DNA of 64,000 bases from Orientallactaga sibirica (Eukaryota; Chordata; Mammalia; Rodentia; Dipodidae), in NCBI GenBank assembly GCA_036365145.1, contig JAEOAD010000030.1:9758001-9822000 (forward strand). The letters are read 5' to 3'. This document shows positions 23,307 to 36,960 of this stretch, one piece after another. Each line of letters opens with the position of its first letter. The stretch's first letter is position 1. The translations under genes and the position numbers were made by a program. The notes below the pieces were generated by a model. That model was given only the letters and a program-made list of their open reading frames with translations. It was not told the DNA's origin and made no database searches.

Positions 23307-24155
23307 TCAGGGGTGAGGGATAAAAGGCTTGGGCCAAGGGAGAGGGGCATCAGTGTCAAGAGGAACATTCTGAGATTGGGGGAAGAGTGGGAACACGAGA
23401 GAGTTTAAGTTTGACAGGGCCCACTGGGGTGGCAGTGTACTTATCCCTCGGTGAGGTAGGGTAGGACAGAGGTGACCTGACTCTCTTAAGCTGTGATAGG
23501 TGGATCCAACTGGGGATACCCTGAAGCTTTGTGGCATGGAGGTGGTTAGGATCACCAGATGAGGTCCAGTCCAGAGCTTCTTGAGACCCTGTTGGAAAGA
23601 CGGTGTAAGGTAGACTTGATCTCTAGAGTTGAGTGAGAGAGTTGTGGCTCCCTCTGGTGGTTGGGGAAGAAGGCGGTCTGAATGTTCCCAGAGAAGGTTC
23701 CAGATAAAGGTGAAAGTTGGTAAGTACCCATGGAGAGGAGTTTCTAGTAGTGAGGGAAGGTTAGTTAACAGGAAGGGGCACCCATACATGAGTTCAAAAG
23801 GGCTAAGGAAGGAGGGAGCTCGAGGAGTAGCTCTGATTTGGGCTAAGTCAAGTGGGAGGAGCTGGATCCAAGATAGGTGAAGTTCAGAAGTCAGTTTAGA
23901 TAGGTGGGTTTTGAGAATGGCATTTGCTCTTTTTACTTTGCCTGAGGACTGAGGCCTGTATGGAATATGAAGCTTCCAATCTATCCCCAGGGCTCTGGAT
24001 ACTTCCTGGGTTACCTTGGAAATGAAGGCTGGTCCATTATCTGATTGAATGGTAAGGGGAAGGCCAAAGCAGGGCAGAATAGACTCAAGAATGTGGGAGG
24101 TGACTAAATTTGTTTTCCTCTGTTGTAGGAAAATCTTATCCACCATAGTGAGAAG

Positions 24156-24190
<35 letters not shown>

Positions 24191-24441
24191 TGAGGAAGCA
24201 TGTGAGTAAAATCTATCTGCCATTCCACTCTGGGAAGTGAGCCCCTGTATTGGTGGGGTTTGAAAGGGGGAGGGGGATGGACTCCCCCTTGTGGAGAGGC
24301 CTTGGCACAGAGCAAGCCTGTGTCACAGAGGAGATTAGGGAGGAAAAGGAGTGGGGTCAGGTATCTTTGTAGAGGGTGGACTCCCACATGAAATAGATTA
24401 TGTAGGTGGCTTAGGATGGTAGTAGCTTGGAGATCAGGCAA
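23307..24441 (-). pseudogene. pol: Retroviral integrase remnant
   Basis: The N-terminal zinc-binding part is at 24136-24441 (HLHNLFHVGVHPLQRYL, later CDTGLLC). The core and C-terminal parts are at 23307-24146 (QSDNGPAF, then PYRPQSSGKVKRAN). The catalytic third acid, 36 residues after the Asp of SDNG, is Lys (codon at 23931-23933). A T31 tract separates the two parts and breaks the frame. The C-terminal domain is proline-rich and runs to 23307. Confidence 0.9.
24159..24189. repeat. T31 tract within the integrase remnant
   Basis: 31 consecutive T (A on the retroviral sense strand), flanked by agaaggta and gtgaggaag. It inserts lysine codons and shifts the frame. Confidence 0.95.
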
Positions 24442-25000
24442 ACAGTACAGGTCCCCCAGGAGTAGCTAGCCTTGTGGTCCTGGGATAGCACCAAGTTTTG
24501 TTAGAGTTTGGTACTGTTCTAGGGTGTATGAAGGAGTAAAGGAGGTGGGGGCAAGGAAAAAAAGCTGAATATGTGTGGTGGAGGCTGCATTTCCTGGCAA
24601 CTCTGTCTGCAAAAGAGTTTCCCTTAGCCATGGGTGAAGTTAGAGCCTGGTGTCCACTACAGTGAATGACAGCTACCTTTGCAGGAGGCATGTAGCAGTT
24701 CAAGGATAAGGGGCCCATTAGAAATGGGGGTTCCGTTAGCTGAGAGGAAGCCTCTCTCCTTCCAGATAGCAGCATAGTGATGTAGAATATGGAAAGCATA
24801 TTTAGAGCCAGTATAGATGTTAACTGTCTTGCCTTGTGTCAAGGTTAGGGCTCTACTGAGAGCTACCAGCTTAGCCTTTTGGGATGTACTCCCCTTAGGC
24901 AATGGGCCAGTCTCTATTATCTGGTCACCTGAGACAATAGCATACCCTGCTGTCTGAGAGCCCTGTGAGTTAGTAGAAGAGCTGCTGTCTATATACCAGG
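24442..25000 (-). pseudogene. pol: Retroviral RNase H remnant
   Basis: The clearest part is 24657-24902, with KAKLVALSRALTLTQGK, then NIYTGSKYAFHILHHYAAIW and KERGFLSANGTPISNG. The second acidic residue of the active site is Gly here (codon at 24807-24809). It is followed on the same strand, in another frame (24434-24799), by a C-terminal part. The connection domain toward the reverse transcriptase (25000-25535) is badly decayed. Confidence 0.85.
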
Positions 25001-25535
25001 TGTGATTGGGGTTAGGGTGAGGAGATAGATTCTAGGATTATGATTGGTGAGTTCCTATAGGGTCTCTATGCAGTTTGTAAGTTATTTGGGTAGAGGCAGG
25101 AGGGTAGCAGGATTAAGTGGAGGAAAAGAGTCAAGTATGATGTCGGGGTTATCAGAAAGAGTTGAATTTTAGATGGGTCAGAGTAGACAGGCAAGAGTTG
25201 GAGAGTAGGTCTTTAAGCCTGTTGGGGGGAGAGGACAGTGAGTTGCTGCCCCAAAGTGAATTTTTGTGGCTCTTGGGCCAGAAGAGCAGCTGCAGCAAGA
25301 GCACATAGGCATGGTTGTCAGCCCTGGACAGCAGTTTCTAGTTGTTTGGAGAAATAGGCTACAGGGGCAAAGGATGGGCCCTTCATTTGACCTAGAACTC
25401 CCAATGCCATGCCTCCTTTTTCTGCAGAATAAAGAAGAAAAGGCTGCTGAAGTTCTGGAAGTGCAAGGGCTGGAGCTTCCAAAAGGGCAATATCATGTAG
25501 GTGGGAGAAGGCAGCATCTGTCTTTGATTTAGGGT

Positions 25536-26667
25536 CTAGGGGTTTGTGAGGGCTTCCCTTAGCCTTGTCATAAAGGGGCTTTGCCAGGAGGGCAAAGTTT
25601 GGAATCTACATTCTAAGGAATCCAGCCAAGCTAAGATAAAAGAGGATTTTTCTTGGAGGCAGGCAGAGAGTGAAGATGTTGTTTGTGGTCTAGCGTGAGT
25701 TGTCATGAGGTGGTGGCAAGGAGAAAACCCAGGTACCCTAACTTGGGTTAAACTAAGTTGAGTTTCTTGGGGGAAAACTTGATATCTTTTGGATCCGAGA
25801 AAGTTAAGAAGTTTATTGTTATGTAGTCTGGATATAGAAAGATAGGTTGAGCAGAGCAAAAGATTTTCTACATGTAAAAGTGTGCTGGGTGACAGATCTA
25901 GGCACAAAAGGTCAGTGAACAGAGCTTGACCAAACGGGTGAGGGCTATCCCTAAAACCCCGGGGAAGGACTGTCTAAGTGAGTTGAAAGGCAATATGCAT
26001 ATCGGGGTCCTCCCAGATGAAGGTGAAGAGATTGTAGGAATCAGGGTGGAGGGAGATGGAGAAAAAGGCATATTTGAGGTCAAGAACTGAAAAATGAGTA
26101 GTGGATGTGAGAAAGGAGAGTATAAAGGTTGGGGACTACTGGATGGATGGTCATAATGGCAGCATTGACTAGGTGCAAGTCTTGAACTAAGCAATATGTC
26201 CCATCAGGTTTGATAACAGGCAAGATCAGAGTATTGCAAGGGGAATGAGACAGGCAAAGGAGGCCAGCTTGGAGGAAGCAAGAAATAATAGGTTTGAGAC
26301 CTTGGCAATATTTAAATGAGATTGGGTATTGAGGATGGCAGGGAAAGGATGTGGAGTCTTTGAGTCTGATGAGGACAGGCATGTGCCAGCGAGGAAGTGT
26401 CCCACACCCTGGGATTAAATTTGGAGCAGGGAGGAGGAAATCTGGATCCTTTGTAAGGGAGGGGGCTGGTGTGAGGAGGAGGATAGGGTGTAGGCAGTAA
26501 GTCAGAGAGAGAGAGAGAGAGAGTTTATGCATAAGATCTCGACCCAGGAGAGGAACAGGACAAGAGAATATTACAAGAAATGATTGGGAGAGGGGAGTAT
26601 CCCAGACTACACAGGGTAAGGGTGTGTGTGTGGGGGGTAATGCATGGGGAATGAGATAGGCCATCAA
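25536..26667 (-). pseudogene. pol: Retroviral reverse transcriptase remnant
   Basis: Spread over three frames. The fingers contain DLHLVNAAIMTIHPVVPNLY (about 26100-26200). Motif A (DLKYAFF, 26061-26081) keeps its Asp. The position of the Tyr-X-Asp-Asp motif reads HVEN (25863-25874), so both catalytic acids are lost. Further on is the thumb-like LLNFLGSKRYQVFPQETQLS. Confidence 0.85.
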
Positions 26668-26800
26668 TACTTGACACAGAGATCTGCAAGGGAAAAGTCT
26701 TTCCAGAATAGGCGGGAAGGACTGACCAAGTGGCCCTCGTATCCATTACAAATGACACAGGCCTTCCTGCCAGCCAGACTGTGACCCTGGGCTGCTCCAT
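26525..26800 (-). pseudogene. pro: Retroviral protease remnant
   Basis: An open frame of 91 codons starting MEQPRVTVWLAGRPVSFVMD. The aspartic protease signature Asp-Thr/Ser-Gly-Ala reads DTRA here (26732-26743), so the Gly is Arg. The frame differs from that of the nucleocapsid, consistent with an indel near 26800. Confidence 0.8.
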
Positions 26801-27038
26801 TGTGATATAGAGAGTGTTGGTGGGGGCCGAGGTCCCAGGGCACCGTCATCTTCTGCCACCAGGCCCAGAAGATAGGCAATTGGCTCTCATGGCAGATGAG
26901 GGGAAGAGGCTGCACTATCTTGTCGAGGCAAAGAAGGACAGTTGACCTTCTAGTGTCCAGCAAGTCTGCAGTGGGGACAGGGCCCTGGCGGTGGGTGCGG
27001 GCTTCATCAGGTTTTTGCCCATTGGCCGGTGTGGCCAC
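26800..27038 (-). pseudogene. gag: Retroviral gag, nucleocapsid remnant
   Basis: One frame contains a C-X2-C-X4-H-X4-C zinc knuckle, CPHCRLAGH then stop then KVNC, at 26938-26979. A stop codon (TAG) sits directly after the His, where these knuckles usually have an aromatic residue. A second stop follows about 25 codons later. Confidence 0.75.
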
Positions 27039-27238
27039 ACTTGATGCAAGGTGGTGGTGAAGGTTGTGGCCCCATTGTCTTCTTTGGAGGAGGCCTCAGG
27101 GCCACAGCCAGGAACTTGAACTGCTGTCTGTCTCTAGCTACTCTCTTAATTCATTCTTGGTCCTCTCTGTTATTAAAATCTTTAGATGCCAGGTCAATCC
27201 AATCTTCCTAAGGGGTTTGATGGTCCTTTTCTAGGACA

Positions 27239-27855
27239 TCAGGTAGATTGGGACAGGAAATGTGTACTGAGAACTATTATGCCCTCTTGGGAAGCAGTGT
27301 CGAGGCCTGCATATTGGGTGAGTGCCCCAGTTAGGCATCCTATAAACTCAGCTGGATTTTCATTAGGTCTCTGGGTAAGCATCCAGAGTTTGTCAAAATT
27401 GAAAAACTTATAGGACACTGTTGGAGGCCAGCCAGGAGGCAAAGAATCATTCTATCCTGGGCCACCCTTCCAGGGGAGTTAGTGGGAGCATGGTATTCCC
27501 AGTCAGGATCATCTCTGGGGACAGTAAGCGTCCTCACTGGGAAAGTGTTATTAGTTAAGTGAGCCTCATCAACATGGGCCTGAGTGTCCACCCAGACATG
27601 TTCTCGCTCATCAGGAGTGAGAGTGGAGGAAAGAACTACAAAGAGATCATGCCAGGTTAGGTCATAGTCCTGGATGAGGTAGTGAAATTCTTTGATACAA
27701 CGTGTTGGATCAGTGGAGAAAGACCCTAGACATTTCTCAATCTGGGATAGATCAGACATGGAAAAAGGAACATGAACGTGAATGATTCCTTCAGTGCCTG
27801 TGACCTCACATAATGGATACATTCTGTCCCTGTGAGAATGGGTATGCCGGGCCAA
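27239..27855 (-). pseudogene. gag: Retroviral gag, capsid remnant
   Basis: The N-terminal capsid domain is in 27340-27855 (VPFSMSDLSQIEKCLGSFS, then CIKEFHYLIQDYDLTWHDLF). After a frameshift, the C-terminal domain with the major homology region is at 27239-27442 (MLTQRPNENPAEFIGCLTGA, then TQYAGLDTASQEG). This is the gamma-type capsid order. Confidence 0.85.
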
Positions 27856-28171
27856 AGGGGATAGAGGAGGAGGTTAGATGGTGGTGGTGGGGGCATGGAG
27901 ATGGAACAGTAGGCAGTGAAAGGGAGGGAGGAGGGTTGTGGGCATCAGGCAGGGGATGAGGAGAGGCTGAGGGAGCTGAAAGCTGGAGGAGCTGTTAGGG
28001 CCTGGTCATCTATGGTGTCCAGGTCCAAAGCAGAGGGTGAGGATGAGTATGGGGGAGGTGTTGAATTAGAGCATATTCCTGAGACTTTGGCTAGAAGGAC
28101 CTGGTGAGAAGAGCAGGTAGAGCAGAGAAAAGGCTATGCGCACAGAGTAAAAAATGCTTGAATATAGGGTA
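27856..28171 (-). pseudogene. gag: Retroviral gag, proline/serine-rich linker region
   Basis: Between matrix and capsid, this interval on the minus strand gives a proline- and serine-rich low-complexity translation without an intact frame, as expected for the p12-like region. Confidence 0.5.
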
Positions 28172-28500
28172 TTATGGACCATTTGTACTTTGGCAGAAGT
28201 TTTCTAAATCAGTGAGAATTTGGAAATCAAAAGTACCATGTTTAGGCCATTTGGGCCCATTGTCCAGCATATACTGTGGCCAGGCAGCATTGCAGAAAAA
28301 GATCAGACAATGAGGTTTGATGTTGTCCAAGAGTTGTAGAGGCTTTAAGTTCTTCAGGAGACAGGTCAGGGGCATAATAGAAATTGGTTTGGAGGTTTTA
28401 CTCCCTGTGGAAGCATGAGAGTGTAGCAAAAGGCCTAGGAGAGGAGACAGAGAAAGAGCAAGACAAGGGTGTGGGAAAGAAATCAGGGCATAAGCTGGAT
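28172..28500 (-). pseudogene. gag: Retroviral gag, matrix remnant
   Basis: The minus-strand frame has SIMPLTCLLKNLKPLQLLDN, then FFCNAAWPQYMLDNGPKWPK and FDFQILTDLENFCQ. This fits the matrix domain of class I retroviruses. The start, with a myristoylation Gly, is not recognisable. Confidence 0.75.
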
Positions 28501-28508
28501 TTGCATAG

Positions 28509-28882
28509 GACACCAATATGACCCCCTGGCCTGTTAGGGTGAGTGGGGCTGGCACCTCCTACATGGGCAGAAGCCAAGCAGGTTGCAACTGTTGGCTTCT
28601 TAGGCTATTAGTTGGCAAAGGGGGCACCTGTACCCCTGATGGCGACAGCAGCTGCAGGGAAAGGTGAGTCCTCAGGAGATAGGAAGGAACCAGAGCTTAA
28701 GCTGTTTCACACAGAACACCAATATGACCCCTGGCTCATTAGGGTTAATGGGGCCTGCACTTCCCATGTGGGCAGAGAACATACAGGTCACAACTGTCAG
28801 CTTTTTAGCCTATTTAGGCAAGACAGGTGACAGTGCTCCTGATGGCAAAAGTGGCTGGCAGTGAAAGATGAGACCTCTGGAG
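28509..28882. repeat. Imperfect direct repeat (about 170 bp) in the proviral leader
   Basis: 28509-28678 and 28715-28882 share caccaatatgacccc, then ttagggt-aatggggc, catgtgggcagaga and ggtgacag-ctcctgatggc in the same order, with a period of about 206 bp. It lies where the leader of the provirus should be (upstream of gag). Confidence 0.8.
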
Positions 28883-29195
28883 GGAGGGGGAGAGCAGGAT
28901 GGGAGGGGGGAATAGTTCAACTGAACCAATATGCACCACTTAGGGTGTGGTAGACTACAGAGGGAGAGACCCAATGTGCAGAGAGTGTTTCTTTCTTGAG
29001 ACCTGGGGTTGGGGCCCAGAAGTGGCCAAAGGGTGTAGCCTGGCATGCCAGCATGGTCTCCACAAAGAGGGATTAACCCCGAGGGCAGGCCAACTCCAGA
29101 GGGACACTTACAGAGATGGGAGGGAGGAGACAAGAAGGGAAAAAGAGCAAAGTCGAATTGTGGTGGGCATGAAAAGCCAGTATCAGGCAGAGATG
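28883..29195 (-). other. Presumed 5' end of provirus, unassigned
   Basis: About 300 bp between the leader repeat and the resumption of L1. It may be leader or LTR sequence, but I found no counterpart at the other end and no TG...CA border that I trust. Confidence 0.35.
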
Positions 29196-29925
29196 GTACA
29201 ATACAATATATACAATACCATCCACTTATGTCCTTCCCTCTCCTCCCTCCCTAATAGCCTTTTATCTAGGTTACTGGCCTCTGCTACCAATTTTTGGTTC
29301 CAACTCATACACAAGTGTAAACATTTGTAGCTAGGATCCACAAATGAGAGAGAACATGTGACATTTGGCTTTCTGGGCCTGGGTTACCTCACTAAGTATA
29401 ATCCTTTCCAGATCCATCCACTTCTCAGAAAATTTCATAATTTCATTTTTCTTTACTGCTGAATAGAACTCCATTGTGTAAATATATAACATCTTTATTA
29501 TCCATTCACCTGCTGAGGGACATCTAAGCTGGTTCCATTTCCTAGCTATTGTGAATAGAGCAGCAATAACCATTATTGTGCAAGTATCTCTAAAGTAGTG
29601 AGAAGAGTCCTTAGGATATATGCCTAGCAGTGGTACAGTGGTACAGCTGGATCATATGGTAAATCTATTTTTAGCTGTCTCAAGAACATCCAAACTGATT
29701 TCCATAATGATTGTACCAGACTACCTTCCCACCAACAGTGTAGAAGGATTCCCCCTTTTCTTCATTGTTGCCAACATTTATTGTAATTTGTTTTCTTGAT
29801 GATAGCCATTCTGAGAGGATTGGACTCTCCAAGTAGTTTTAATTTGTATTTCCCTGATGGCTAAGGAAGTAGAACACTTTTAGATGTTTACATGCCATCT
29901 GTATTTCTTCCTTTGAGAACTCTCC

Positions 29926-30167
29926 CTTTTTTTTTTTTTTTAAATGTGAGAGAGACAGTGATAGACAGAGACAGATAATGGGCATGCCAGAGCCTCTCAG
30001 CTGCTATGAACTAACTGCAGATGCATATACCCACTTGTGCGCATGTGTGACATTGTGCGCTTGTGTCACTTTAGTGTCTGGCTAAACGTGGGACCTGGAG
30101 ATTTGAACTGGTATTCATAGGCTTCACAGGCAGGCACCTTAACCACTAAGCAATCTCTCCAGGCCCC
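29926..30167 (-). mobile_element. DIP-type SINE (long subtype)
   Basis: Poly-T head, gagacagataatgggcatgc, cctctcagctgctatgaac, and the long-subtype gcgcatgtgtgacattgtgc, ending accactaagcaatctctcca. Inserted in LINE-1 copy A. Confidence 0.9.
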
Positions 30168-30895
30168 ATAGCCCATTTTTTAATTGTGTTGTTTGATTTC
30201 TTATTGTTTTGGTTTTTGAGTTCTTTGTATATTCTGGATATTATTCCTCTGTCAGATGTATAGCTGGTAATGATTTTCTCCATTCTGTAGGTTGTCTTTT
30301 TGCTCTATTCACAGTGTCCATTGATGTACAAAAGCTTTGTAATTTCACGAGATCCCACTGGTTGATTAGTGTTTTTATTTCCTGAACAATTAGGGTAATA
30401 TTCAGAAAGTCATTGCCTATTCCAGTATGTTGAAGGATTTCCCCTAACTTTTCCTTTAGCAGTTTCAGAGTTTTGGTTCTGATATTAAGGTCCCTGATCC
30501 ATTTGGACTTGTGCATGGAGAAAGACAAGCATGTATTTACCTCCTTCCGCATACAGATTTCCAGTTGTCCTTGTACCACTTCTTGAAGAGGCTGTCTTTT
30601 CTCCAAAGAATATTTTTGGCATTTTTGTCAAAAATCTGACTGATGGTTGTAGCTGCCTGGATTAACATCTGGGTCCTCTGTTGTGTTCCATTGATCTATG
30701 TGCTTGTCTTTGTGGCAGTAACATACTGTTTTTGTTACTATGGCTTTGCAATATAACTTAAAATCAGTTATGTTGATGCCACCAGCCTTATTTTTGTTGC
30801 TCAAAATTGTTTTGGCTTATCGAGGTATTTTGTGCTTCTAAATGAATTTTAGGATTGTTTTTTTCTGTTTTTGTGAATAATGCAATTGGAATTTT

Positions 30896-31066
30896 TTTGT
30901 GGTTTTTTTTTTTTTTTTTTTTTTGTTTTGCAAGGTAGGGTCTCACTCTGGCCCAGGCTGACCTGGAATTAACTATGTAGTCTCAGGGTGGCCTTGAACT
31001 CTTGGAGATCCTCCTACCTCTGCCTCCCGAGTGCTGGGATTAAAGGCGTGCGCCACCACGCCCGGC
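30896..31066 (-). mobile_element. B1 SINE with perfect 15-bp target duplication
   Basis: Nearly consensus reverse-complement B1 (ggtagggtctcactctggcc to gcgccaccacgcccggc) with a long poly-T head. The duplication tgcaattggaatttt is at 30881-30895 and 31067-31081. It looks young. Confidence 0.95.
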
Positions 31067-32337
31067 TGCAATTGGAATTTTAACGGGGATTGCATTAAAT
31101 GTGTACATTGCTATTGGTAACATTGACATTTTCACAATATTGATTCTTTCAATCCAAGGACATGGGATGTCTTTCTATTTCCTAGTGTCTTCTGCAATTT
31201 TTCATGTGACTGTTTTAAAGTTCTTGTCGTAGAGATCCTTCACTTCCTTGGTTAGGTTTATTCCAAGGTCCTTCATTTTTTTTTTTTTTTTTTTGAGGCA
31301 ATTGTGAATGGAAGAGATTCCCTGATTTCATCCTTGTATGTTTGTTGTTAGCATATAGGAAAGCTACTGATTTCTGAGTTTTTATTTTGTATCCTGCTAT
31401 ATTCCCAAAATGTTTATCATCTCTAACAGTTTGCTGGTAGAGTCTTTAGGGTCCTTTATGGATACAATCATATCATCTGCAAATAATGACAACTTGATCT
31501 CTTCCTTTCCTATTTGTATCCCTTTTATGAGGTCTCTTGCCTTATTGCTATATTTAGGACTTCTAATACTACACTAAATAAACGTGAAGACAGTGGATAC
31601 CCTCGTGTTGTTCCTGAATTTAGGGGAAAGGCTTCAAGTTTTTCCCCATTTAGTATTAAATTTTTTGCAGGTTTGTCATAGTAGCTTTTCTTATGTTGAG
31701 ATATATTCCTTCGGTTAACAGTTTCTGTAGGACTTTTACCACGAAGAAGGGATGTTGAATTTTGTTGAATGCCTTTTCTGCACCTATTGAGATGATCATG
31801 TGATTTTTATCCTTCTGTCCATTTATATAGTGTATTATATTTATCAATTTGTATATGTTGAATCATCCCTGCATCTCTGGAATAAAGCCTACTTGGTCGG
31901 GGTGAATAATCTTTCTGTTATTTTCTTGTATAGTGTTTGGCCATATTTTGTTGAGAATTTTTGTATCTATGTTCATAAAGGAGAATGGTCTTTTAATTTT
32001 CTCATTTTTTGTTCTGTCATTGTCTGGTTTTGGTATCAGGGTGATGGCTGCTTCATAGACGGAGTTCGGTAGAATTCCTTCCTTTTCTATTGCGTGGAAA
32101 AATTTGAGAAGCAGTGGTGTTAATTATTCTATTATGGTCTGGTACAATTCCCCAGTGAATCCATCTGGGCCTGGACTTTTTTTAGTTGATAGACTTTTTA
32201 TAACTGTTTTGATCTCTGTAGTTATTATGGGTCTATTTTAGTGGTTTGTCTCACCTTGATTTAATTAAGGTAGGTAATATCAGTCAAGGAAGTCATCCAT
32301 TTATTTCAGATTTTGAAATTTAGAGGCATATATATTG

Positions 32338-32534
32338 ATTTTTTATTTTATTTATTTATTCTTGTAAAGCAGATGAACCATTAGCATATCACAATTAGCA
32401 TAATTTACGTTACATTGAGGTAGAATCAATAACTAGCAAGTATCTCTAAACACTTAGCAAATCTACCTGTCCCTAGGTGACTGACTTTCAGCCTTTACCT
32501 GGCAGACTTTAGGACTCAGCTTGTTCTCTGAATT
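32338..32534. other. Non-repeat spacer between two L1s
   Basis: About 200 bp of apparently unique DNA (gatgaaccattagcatatca, ctggcagactttaggactca). It occurs again at 36771-36960 because of the tandem duplication. Confidence 0.7.
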
Positions 32535-36140
<3,606 letters not shown>

Positions 36141-36770
36141 GTTAACAGTTTCTGTAGGACTTTACCCAAGGGAGGGATGTTGAATTTTGTTGAATGCCTT
36201 TTCTGCACCTATTGAGATGATCATGTGATTTTTATCCTTCTGTCCATTTATATAGTGTATTATATTTATCAATTTGTATATGTTGAATCATCCCTGCATC
36301 TCTGGAATAAAGCCTACTTGGTCGGGGTGAATAATCTTTCTGTTATTTTCTTGTATAGTGTTTGGCCATATTTTTTGTTGAGAATTTTTGTATCTATGTT
36401 CATAAAGGAGAATGGTCTTTTAATTTTCTCATTTTTGTTCTGTCATTGTCTGGTTTTGGTATCAGGGTGATGGCTGCTTCATAGACGGAGTTCGGTAGAA
36501 TTCCTTCCTTTTCTATTGCGTGGAAAAATTTGAGAAGCAGTGGTGTTAATTATTCTATTATGGTCTGGTACAATTCCCCAGTGAATCCATCTGGGCCTGG
36601 ACTTTTTTTAGTTGATAGACTTTTTATAACTGTTTTGATCTCTGTAGTTATTATGGGTCTATTTTAGTGGTTTGTCTCACCTTGATTTAATTAAGGTAGG
36701 TAATATCAGTCAAGGAAGTCATCCATTTATTTCAGATTTTGAAATTTAGAGGCATATATATTGATTTTTT
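36141..36770 (-). mobile_element. Copied 5' end of LINE-1 copy A
   Basis: Matches 31714-32337 almost exactly; differences are limited to the first 30 bases and a few homopolymers. Confidence 0.9.
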
Positions 36771-36960
36771 ATTTTATTTATTTATTCTTGTAAAGCAGAT
36801 GAACCATTAGCATATCACAATTAGCATAATTTACGTTACATTGAGGTAGAATCAATAACTAGCAAGTATCTCTAAACACTTAGCAAATCTACCTGTCCCT
36901 AGGTGACTGACTTTCAGCCTTTACCTGGCAGACTTTAGGACTCAGCTTGTTCTCTGAATT
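36771..36960. other. Second copy of the non-repeat spacer
   Basis: Same sequence as 32338-32534, present twice because of the tandem duplication. Confidence 0.85.

Larger units (their letters stand above)
21437..29195 (-). mobile_element. Endogenous class I (gamma-like) retrovirus, decayed, inserted in LINE-1 copy A
   Basis: Read on the minus strand from right to left, the order is leader, gag (matrix, capsid, nucleocapsid), protease, reverse transcriptase, RNase H, integrase, env surface and transmembrane parts. L1 sequence stops at about 21436 and continues in register at about 29196, so the provirus entered that L1. I could not identify a matching pair of LTRs; about 21437-21620 may be a remnant of 3' LTR U3. 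Every gene has stops or frameshifts and the enzyme active sites are altered. The exact ends and target duplication are not resolved. Confidence 0.9.
29196..32337 (-). mobile_element. LINE-1 copy A, ORF2 part
   Basis: It begins in the 3' UTR/ORF2 end and gives minus-strand frames of the ORF2 C-terminus (29331-29573, ending AQKAKCHMFSLICGS), then RT-downstream (30241-30606, ILQHTGIGNDFLNITLIVQE) and RT parts (31656-31847, [18 protein letters not shown]). The copy stops at about 32337. A DIP SINE and a B1 are nested. It differs by roughly 10% from copy C. Confidence 0.9.

Noticed and set aside
23629..23880. Plus-strand frame within the integrase region
   Set aside because: Antisense shadow of the integrase C-terminal part; no independent evidence.
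24049..24240. Phenylalanine-rich plus-strand frame
   Set aside because: It is the T31 tract read in one frame.
26664..27038. CVICNGYEGH as a zinc knuckle
   Set aside because: Spacing does not fit C-X2-C-X4-H-X4-C, and it is the shifted reading of the protease sequence; the genuine knuckle is in another frame at 26938-26979.
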